Notes under the pieces: model-generated
Database searches by the model: none
What the model was told of the DNA's origin: nothing
The model's input: the letters and a program-made list of their open reading frames with translations, nothing else
Position numbers and translations under genes: made by a program
From: Alcaligenaceae bacterium UBA6179
Lineage (GTDB): Bacteria; Pseudomonadota; Gammaproteobacteria; Burkholderiales; Burkholderiaceae_B
Reading direction: 5' to 3'
Assembly (NCBI GenBank): GCA_002422175.1
Contig: DITR01000168.1
Coordinates: 1-7,692, forward strand
Length of the DNA stretch: 7,692 nucleotides
Shown here: piece by piece, positions 1 through 4,466 of the stretch
Layout of the letters: each line of letters begins with the position of its first letter
How positions within the stretch are numbered: the stretch's first letter is position 1

Positions 1-401
1 TCGCCAATCGCAAAAGTGGCCACGGGCACGCCACGAGGCATTTGAACAATTGATAACAACGAGTCTTCGCCGCGCAAGTACCGCGATGCAACCGGCACAC
101 CAAATATGGGTACGGCTGTTAAAGCAGCCAACATTCCGGGCAAATGGGCTGCACCCCCTGCACCGGCAATAATGGCACGCAAACCTTGGTGCGTTGCCCA
201 TGCACCATATTCAGCCATGTCGTGGGGCATACGATGGGCTGACACAACACGAAGGTCATATGGCACATCGAAGGTTTTTAACAAATCGACTGCATGCTGC
301 ATGGTTTCCCAGTCGCTGGCTGAACCCATCACCACACCCACTTGGGCGTTGTCGTTAAAAGCAAGGGTTTCTGAGTGTGTGTGGTTCGCAGATGCTGTCA
401 T
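1..401 (-). CDS. purE: N5-carboxyaminoimidazole ribonucleotide mutase PurE (partial, C-terminus off the left edge)
   Basis: PurE is the cytosolic enzyme that converts N5-CAIR to CAIR in de novo purine synthesis, normally after PurK and before PurC. Translating leftward from the ATG at 401-399 gives 133 residues before the edge. They include the phosphate/ribose-binding start MGSASDW (residues 25-31), SAHR (54-57) and the glycine-rich AGAGGAAHLPGM (79-90), which carries the conserved active-site His86. The last visible residues, MPRGVPVATFAIG, also match the family. Bacterial class I PurE proteins are about 160-175 aa, so roughly 30 residues are missing. A weak GGA lies 9 nt before the ATG. 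The gene follows purC by 26 nt on the same strand, consistent with co-transcription; purK would be expected just beyond the left edge (inference). Identification is firm; the N-terminal 18 residues are not conserved and the exact start is less certain. Confidence 0.95.
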   Translation of the reverse strand, partial: MTASANHTHSETLAFNDNAQVGVVMGSASDWETMQHAVDLLKTFDVPYDLRVVSAHRMPHDMAEYGAWATHQGLRAIIAGAGGAAHLPGMLAALTAVPIFGVPVASRYLRGEDSLLSIVQMPRGVPVATFAIG

Positions 402-427
402 AGGTATTTTTCCAAAAAAAACAATGT

Positions 428-1315
428 TTATGACGATGCCGCGGTGAGCACTGTGCAGGCTTCGCGATACTTGGTCGCTGTTCTGTCAATGATGTCTTGT
501 GGCAAGCGCGGTGCGGGATGTGTTTTAGGCCAAGGCTGAGTTTCAAGCCAATCGCGCACAAACTGCTTGTCGTACGATGGGGGGCTGATACCTTCTTGCC
601 ATTGATTGGCGGGCCAGAAACGTGACGAGTCGGGCGTAAGCACTTCGTCCATCAAATGAAGGGTACCTTGGGCGTCAAGACCAAACTCAAATTTTGTGTC
701 GGCGATGATAATACCGCGCTGAGCCGCGTAGGTTGAAGCTTCTTGATAGAGTGTCAAAGTAATTTGACGAATCTGATTTGCAAGCTTTAAACCGATAGCG
801 TTAATCACATATTCAAAATCAACGTTTTCATCATGGGCCCCCATTTCAGCTTTGGCTGCTGGGGTGAATAAAGGCTCAGGCAGTTTACTGGCTTGTTTTA
901 AGCCCATTGGTAAGCGCAAACCGCAAATTTGACCCGTTGCTTGGTAATCTTTCCAGCCTGAACCGATGAGATAACCGCGTGCCACGGCCTCAACCATAAT
1001 GGGTGTTAAGCGCTTGACCACCATCGCTCGGCCACGAACTTGTTCGCGCTCGTTTGGCGCAACAACTGTTTCGGGATCAATACCGGTGGCATGATTAGGC
1101 ACGACATGGCTTAGCTTTTTAAGCCAAAATTCTGTCAGCGCTGTTAACACCGCGCCTTTACCAGGAATGGGGTCATCAAGAATAACGTCAAAGGCAGACA
1201 ACCGGTCTGAAGCCACAATCAGTAACTTATCGTCACCCACTGCGTACATGTCACGCACTTTACCGCGCGCCAAGAGCGGTAAAGAATGAATCGTTGATTG
1301 ATGAATCACATTCAC
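428..1315 (-). CDS. purC: Phosphoribosylaminoimidazole-succinocarboxamide synthase (SAICAR synthetase)
   Basis: PurC joins aspartate to CAIR with ATP to make SAICAR, the step after PurE in purine synthesis. The 295-residue product is the longer form resembling the yeast Ade1-type enzyme; the E. coli form is about 237 aa. Visible motifs: GKVRDMY (18-24, nucleotide-binding loop), ASDRLSAFDV (35-44), EAVARGYLIGSGW (109-121), HDENVDF (161-167), GIIIADTKFEFG (201-212), LMDEVLTPDSSRFW (221-234, metal/substrate site) and SYDKQFVRDWL (247-257). The start is a GTG at 1315-1313, supported by a GAGG Shine-Dalgarno 7 nt upstream; a second GTG two codons in is less well placed. It lies 16 nt after fba and 26 nt before purE on the same strand, so a fba-purC-purE transcript is likely. 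No key residue appears missing. Confidence 0.97.
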   Translation of the reverse strand: MNVIHQSTIHSLPLLARGKVRDMYAVGDDKLLIVASDRLSAFDVILDDPIPGKGAVLTALTEFWLKKLSHVVPNHATGIDPETVVAPNEREQVRGRAMVVKRLTPIMVEAVARGYLIGSGWKDYQATGQICGLRLPMGLKQASKLPEPLFTPAAKAEMGAHDENVDFEYVINAIGLKLANQIRQITLTLYQEASTYAAQRGIIIADTKFEFGLDAQGTLHLMDEVLTPDSSRFWPANQWQEGISPPSYDKQFVRDWLETQPWPKTHPAPRLPQDIIDRTATKYREACTVLTAASS

Positions 1316-1322
1316 GAATTAG

Positions 1323-1326
1323 CCTC
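1323..1326 (-). promoter_or_regulatory. Ribosome binding site deciding the GTG start of purC
   Basis: GAGG on the minus strand (CCTC on the plus strand), inside CCGAGG, lies 7 nt before the GTG at 1315-1313. It favours that GTG over the in-frame GTG two codons further in. The site falls in the 16-nt gap after the fba stop codon. Confidence 0.6.
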
Positions 1327-1331
1327 GGTAT

Positions 1332-2396
1332 TTATTTAATCACTTGAGCCAAGCGATCAGCGGCGTAATCTGCAGCCATCACAGTTAAGGGTTTGACTTT
1401 AATTTTGCTCGCATGGCCCGCCGTACCAAATTCTTGATAACGGGCAACACAAATGGCTTTGGCTGCTTCACGCGCAGGTTTAAGGTATTCGCGGGGGTCA
1501 AATTTACCGGGGTTTTCTGCGAAGAATCGGCGAATAGCACCGGTCATCGCCAAACGAATATCGGTGTCAATATTGATTTTACGTACACCAAATTTAATGG
1601 CTTCTTGAATTTCTTCAACGGGCACACCGTACGTTTCTTTCATATCGCCACCAAACTGGCGAATTTCAGCCAATAGCTCTTGTGGCACGCTTGAACTGCC
1701 ATGCATGACCAAGTGCGTGTTGGGTAAACGTGCATGAATTTCTTTAATGCGTGAAATCGACAAAATATCGCCGGTGGGCTTACGACTAAATTTATAAGCA
1801 CCATGGCTCGTACCAATAGCAATGGCCAAGGCATCAAGCTGTGTGCGACGCACAAAGTCAGCGGCTTGCTCGGGGTCGGTCAGCAGTTGGTCCATGGTGA
1901 GTTTGCCATCAGCGCCGTGCCCGTCTTCTTTTTCGCCTTCCATGGTTTCAAGTGAACCCAAACAACCTAACTCGCCCTCAACAGTGATACCTAACTTATG
2001 GGCCATATTGACAACTTCAGTCGTGACCTGAACGTTGTAATCGTAATCAGCGATGGTTTTACCGTCTTCTTTTAAAGAGCCGTCCATCATGACGCTTGAA
2101 AACCCAAGATCAATGGCGCCTTGACAAATTTTAGGTGACTGACCGTGGTCTTGGTGCATCACGACAGGAATATGTGGATACGACTCAACAGCCGCTTGAA
2201 TCAAATATTTCAAAAACCCTTCACCTGCGTACTTACGTGCACCGGCCGAAGCCTGCATAATGACTGGGCTGTCAGTTTGATGAGCGGCTTCCATGATGGC
2301 CTGTACCTGCTCAAGGTTGTTTACGTTAAACGCGGGAATGCCATAACCATTTTCAGCCGCATGATCGAGCAACTGACGCATTGAAACGATAGCCAT
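1332..2396 (-). CDS. fba: Class II fructose-1,6-bisphosphate aldolase (CbbA/Fba type)
   Basis: Zinc-dependent cytosolic aldolase that reversibly splits fructose-1,6-bisphosphate into glyceraldehyde-3-phosphate and dihydroxyacetone phosphate in glycolysis, gluconeogenesis and, where present, the Calvin cycle. The 354-aa length fits the CbbA-like class IIB group. Motifs: PAFNVNNLEQ (21-30), HQDHG (81-85) with the catalytic Asp83 and zinc ligand His84, VEGELGCLG (139-147), AIAIGTSHGAYKF (191-203) with metal-binding His198, MHGSSSVP (231-238) with His232, and the phosphate-binding KINIDTDIRLA (273-283). The ATG at 2396-2394 has a clear AAGGAT ribosome site (2409-2404) 7 nt upstream. It is the first gene of the leftward fba-purC-purE string and is divergent from the methyltransferase gene. 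In related Burkholderiales fba often follows pyk; here a rightward gene sits upstream instead. The family call is secure; a Calvin-cycle role cannot be decided from this window. Confidence 0.98.
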   Translation of the reverse strand: MAIVSMRQLLDHAAENGYGIPAFNVNNLEQVQAIMEAAHQTDSPVIMQASAGARKYAGEGFLKYLIQAAVESYPHIPVVMHQDHGQSPKICQGAIDLGFSSVMMDGSLKEDGKTIADYDYNVQVTTEVVNMAHKLGITVEGELGCLGSLETMEGEKEDGHGADGKLTMDQLLTDPEQAADFVRRTQLDALAIAIGTSHGAYKFSRKPTGDILSISRIKEIHARLPNTHLVMHGSSSVPQELLAEIRQFGGDMKETYGVPVEEIQEAIKFGVRKINIDTDIRLAMTGAIRRFFAENPGKFDPREYLKPAREAAKAICVARYQEFGTAGHASKIKVKPLTVMAADYAADRLAQVIK

Positions 2397-2403
2397 TGTT
2401 AAA

Positions 2404-2409
2404 ATCCTT
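2404..2409 (-). promoter_or_regulatory. Ribosome binding site of fba
   Basis: AAGGAT on the minus strand, 7 nt upstream of the fba ATG (2396-2394). It is the strongest Shine-Dalgarno match in the window, as expected for a highly expressed glycolytic gene. Confidence 0.6.
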
Positions 2410-2437
2410 GTGACAAATGAGGGGTTAGCCGAATTGA

Positions 2438-2460
2438 GTAAAATGAATTTTCTATTTTAC
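2438..2460. promoter_or_regulatory. Inverted repeat in the fba / methyltransferase divergent gap (operator candidate)
   Basis: Perfect 7-bp arms GTAAAAT (2438-2444) and ATTTTAC (2454-2460) flank a 9-nt spacer in the 98-nt gap between two divergent genes. The 16-bp centre-to-centre spacing would suit a dimeric regulator. The arms are AT-rich and also contain -10-like hexamers (TAAAAT on the minus strand facing fba), so it could simply be part of the promoter. I could not find a convincing -35 for either direction. There is no following T-run in a position that would make it a terminator. Confidence 0.35.
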
Positions 2461-2494
2461 GGTAGAACGGCATTAATCTGCCTGCCCACAACCA

Positions 2495-3655
2495 TTGAAT
2501 CAACCTTCGCACCCTAAAAAACCACCTAATATGCCATTTTTAAACTGGCAATCGGGTGATGTCGCGCTTTCTACCCTTTGGCAGAGTCAAGCAGGCTGGA
2601 GTCCTCCCAAAAAGAGTGTAGAAGTTGACGACACCATCACAGCTGATAGCGCTTATCGCTTGGCCAGTGAAGGGCAGGGTCTTATTTGGCGCGGTGATTT
2701 TCAAAACGCCAAACAATTGCTTCAGGCTCTAAAACGCCGCTTATCGCAACGCCCAGCCATTAGCAACGATTTACCCTTACCTGAGCGCTTTCATCGTATT
2801 CGCTTGGCTCGAGCTCAAGCGGCCCGCACACTAGGGCAACTGATTATTTTGGTTGAGCCGGGGTATCAGTTAACGCTTAGACGTGCACCGAGCATTGATG
2901 ACGCTTGCAAAGCGGCCTACGACTTAGCAAACCAGTCGTTTGCAGTGCCTTTGACTGAGCTTATGGGTGTGTTAAGTGCTTATCAATGGCAAAAAAAGGG
3001 GGTACCCGTTGAGTCACTGAGTGCCCATATTTTTCCCCGACATGGGGTCTTTACACCGACACGGCAAGAGTATTTGACCCTCATTAAAAACGCCCCTTTA
3101 CCCAAGCCATGCCTTAAAGCGTTTGATATTGGCACGGGTACGGGGGTCATTGCTGCGTTATTAGTGAACAAAGGGGCTGCACACGTTGTGGCAACTGACT
3201 TAAGCCCTCGCGCCTTGGCCTGCGCACAGTTAAATATTCAACTTTTAGGTCTACAAGACTGCGTTAGTTTTGCAGACGTTGATTTATTCCCGCCGGGTCA
3301 GGCTGATTTAATTGTGTGCAACCCACCTTGGTTACCGGGCAAGGTGCATTCTGCCCTTGACAGTGCAATATACGACCCAGAAAGTGTCATGCTCAAGGGT
3401 TTTATAGCCGGTGTGGGAGCACACTTAAATTCAAAAGGCGAGGCTTGGTTGGTTTTATCAGACTTGGCTGAACACCTTAAGCTTCGTTCGCGAGACATAC
3501 TTTTAAGCTGGTTTCAAGCGGCTGGCCTAACAGTCATTGAAAAACACGACCTACGCCCCACTCACGCTAAGGCGCAAGACACCACTGATGCACTTCACGC
3601 TGAGCGGGCTCTTGAAGTTACGTCGCTTTGGCGACTTTCGGCCGAAAAGCTTTAA
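2495..3655 (+). CDS. Class I SAM-dependent methyltransferase with NPPW motif (MTS/PrmC-like), substrate unknown
   Basis: Predicted cytosolic methyltransferase of 386 residues. The C-terminal half is a Rossmann-type catalytic domain: motif I DIGTGTGVIAALL (211-223), the acidic strand end VATDLSPRA (232-240), and motif IV DLIVCNPPWLPG (271-282). An NPPW/NPPY motif is typical of enzymes that methylate planar amide or exocyclic nitrogens, such as HemK/PrmC (release-factor glutamine) and RsmC/RlmG (rRNA guanine). The segment HIFPRHGVFTPTRQEY (178-193) before motif I resembles the entry to such domains. The first ~170 residues are not recognised; they are Gln/Arg/Ala-rich, have no signal peptide, and could be a substrate-recognition domain. 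The start shown is TTG at 2495; ATG at 2531 (residue 13) is equally possible, as neither has a clear Shine-Dalgarno. The gene ends inside the convergent mog gene. Fold confidence is high, substrate unknown. Confidence 0.85.
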   Translation: MNQPSHPKKPPNMPFLNWQSGDVALSTLWQSQAGWSPPKKSVEVDDTITADSAYRLASEGQGLIWRGDFQNAKQLLQALKRRLSQRPAISNDLPLPERFHRIRLARAQAARTLGQLIILVEPGYQLTLRRAPSIDDACKAAYDLANQSFAVPLTELMGVLSAYQWQKKGVPVESLSAHIFPRHGVFTPTRQEYLTLIKNAPLPKPCLKAFDIGTGTGVIAALLVNKGAAHVVATDLSPRALACAQLNIQLLGLQDCVSFADVDLFPPGQADLIVCNPPWLPGKVHSALDSAIYDPESVMLKGFIAGVGAHLNSKGEAWLVLSDLAEHLKLRSRDILLSWFQAAGLTVIEKHDLRPTHAKAQDTTDALHAERALEVTSLWRLSAEKL

Positions 3656-4247
3656 CGACTTGCGGGTCGGTTTCTATAAAAGGGCCACCGATCAAATCAA
3701 TGCAGTAGGGCACAGCTGCAAAAATGCCGGGCACTAAGATTTCGCCGGTATCACTGCGCAAACCCTCAAGCGTTTGCGCAATGGCTTTAGGTTGACCGGG
3801 CAAATTCATAACTAGGGCAGCGTGATCGTGGGTCTCACGCAAAACAGCCGTTTGCCTTGATAAAATCGCTGTGGGTACAAATTTGAGGCTGATTTGCCGC
3901 ATTTGCTCGCCGAACCCTGGCATTTCTCTCGTAGCGGCGGCTAGGGTTGCTTCGGGCGTCACATCGCGTCTTGAGGGGCCGGTGCCACCGGTGGTTAACA
4001 CTAAGTCGCAGTGATGCACATCAACCAGCTCAATAATGGTGGCGGTGATGGTGGCTTGATCATCAGCGATGAGTTTTTCAAGCAAAACATAAGATGAGGT
4101 CAAGGCCCTTGCGAGCCAATCTTTTAAGGCTGGCAGGCCTTGGTCAGTATAGATGCCTGCTGAAGCCCGGTCAGAAATCGAAATAAGACCGACTTTTAGG
4201 GGTCGTGAAACGTGTGTAACAGGTGCAACCGGTGTATCAGTATTCAT
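3618..4247 (-). CDS. mog: Molybdopterin adenylyltransferase (MogA)
   Basis: Mog activates molybdopterin by adenylation before MoeA inserts molybdate, a late step of molybdenum cofactor synthesis in the cytosol. The 209-aa product matches MogA in length and motifs: GLISISDRASAGIYTDQG (20-37), the MoCF signature LTTGGTGPSRRDVTPEAT (84-101), MNLPGQPKA (147-155) and AVPYCIDLIGG (178-188). ISDRASxGxYxDxG and VPYC are more Mog-like than MoaB-like, which favours the adenylyltransferase of the bacterial MogA branch. The ATG at 4247-4245 is chosen because residues before it (frame open to a GTG at 4319-4317) look nothing like the family; the Shine-Dalgarno there is poor. Residues 1-16 are a variable lead. 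The stop lies inside the methyltransferase coding region, giving a 38-bp tail-to-tail overlap. No other molybdenum cofactor gene is in the window. Confidence 0.94.
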   Translation of the reverse strand: MNTDTPVAPVTHVSRPLKVGLISISDRASAGIYTDQGLPALKDWLARALTSSYVLLEKLIADDQATITATIIELVDVHHCDLVLTTGGTGPSRRDVTPEATLAAATREMPGFGEQMRQISLKFVPTAILSRQTAVLRETHDHAALVMNLPGQPKAIAQTLEGLRSDTGEILVPGIFAAVPYCIDLIGGPFIETDPQVVKAFRPKVAKAT

Positions 4248-4362
4248 GTTTTGCTTATGTAAATAAAATGAGAGTAATGGTTTTACGCATGCCAAATGGG
4301 AATGATGCCCTCTTAACACACTAAAATAGTAGCTTAATACAGAGGGGTCTTGCCCTGCTTTG

Positions 4363-4390
4363 GGTGAAACTTGAGGTTATAAGTTTCACC
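4363..4390. promoter_or_regulatory. Perfect 10-bp inverted repeat upstream of DUF3141 gene (operator candidate)
   Basis: GGTGAAACTT (4363-4372) and AAGTTTCACC (4381-4390) are exact reverse complements around an 8-nt spacer. It sits between divergent genes, and no run of T follows it on either strand, so a regulator site is more likely than an intrinsic terminator. It lies about 28 bp upstream of the candidate -35 box, where an activator or distal operator would bind. The cognate protein is not known. Confidence 0.5.
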
Positions 4391-4414
4391 AATCGTTTAG
4401 TAACAATGTGAAAT

Positions 4415-4431
4415 ATGTTGCAATGCAACAT
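4415..4431. promoter_or_regulatory. 17-bp palindrome overlapping the -35 region (PhaR-like operator candidate)
   Basis: ATGTTGCA (4415-4422) and TGCAACAT (4424-4431) are perfect 8-bp arms around a single A. The inner TTGCA/TGCAA core overlaps the proposed -35 hexamer, so a bound protein would block RNA polymerase. TGC/GCA-type palindromes are known for PhaR, the repressor of PHA granule genes; given that the next gene encodes a PHA-synthase-like protein, PhaR is a reasonable guess, but this is inference from resemblance only. Confidence 0.5.
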
Positions 4432-4446
4432 TTAATCGTGTGTAAT
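4418..4446 (+). promoter_or_regulatory. Candidate sigma-70 promoter of the DUF3141 gene
   Basis: TTGCAA (4418-4423, 4/6 match to the -35 consensus) and TGTAAT (4441-4446, 5/6 match to the -10 consensus) are separated by exactly 17 nt. Transcription would begin near 4453, giving a very short leader (about 14 nt to the TTG at 4467 or 32 nt to the GTG at 4485). The -35 box is embedded in the 17-bp palindrome. Confidence 0.5.
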
Positions 4447-4466
4447 TGTCGTATTGAACTCAAATT

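Larger units (their letters stand above)
4248..4466. promoter_or_regulatory. 219-nt divergent intergenic region between mog and the DUF3141 gene
   Basis: No credible small gene is seen here. The right half is dense in symmetry: a 10-bp inverted repeat (4363-4390), a 17-bp palindrome (4415-4431) and a good promoter match (4418-4446) pointing right. The left half (4248-4340) must hold the mog promoter, but I see only weak candidates, for example a TACTAT at 4331-4326 on the minus strand without a matching -35. Confidence 0.6.

Noticed and set aside
106..447. Open rightward frame of about 113 codons at the left end
   Set aside because: It runs antisense through purE, whose motifs are unmistakable; the product resembles no protein family.
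1413..2384. Several 60-90-codon frames antisense to fba
   Set aside because: All lie opposite strongly conserved aldolase sequence and show no recognisable motif or ribosome site.
4248..4319. Extension of mog by 24 codons to the GTG at 4319-4317
   Set aside because: The extra residues do not resemble Mog N-termini and no ribosome site precedes the GTG; the ATG at 4247 gives the usual length.
4363..4390. Intrinsic terminator reading of the 10-bp inverted repeat
   Set aside because: No T-run on either strand, and no gene ends nearby; both neighbouring genes start from this region.
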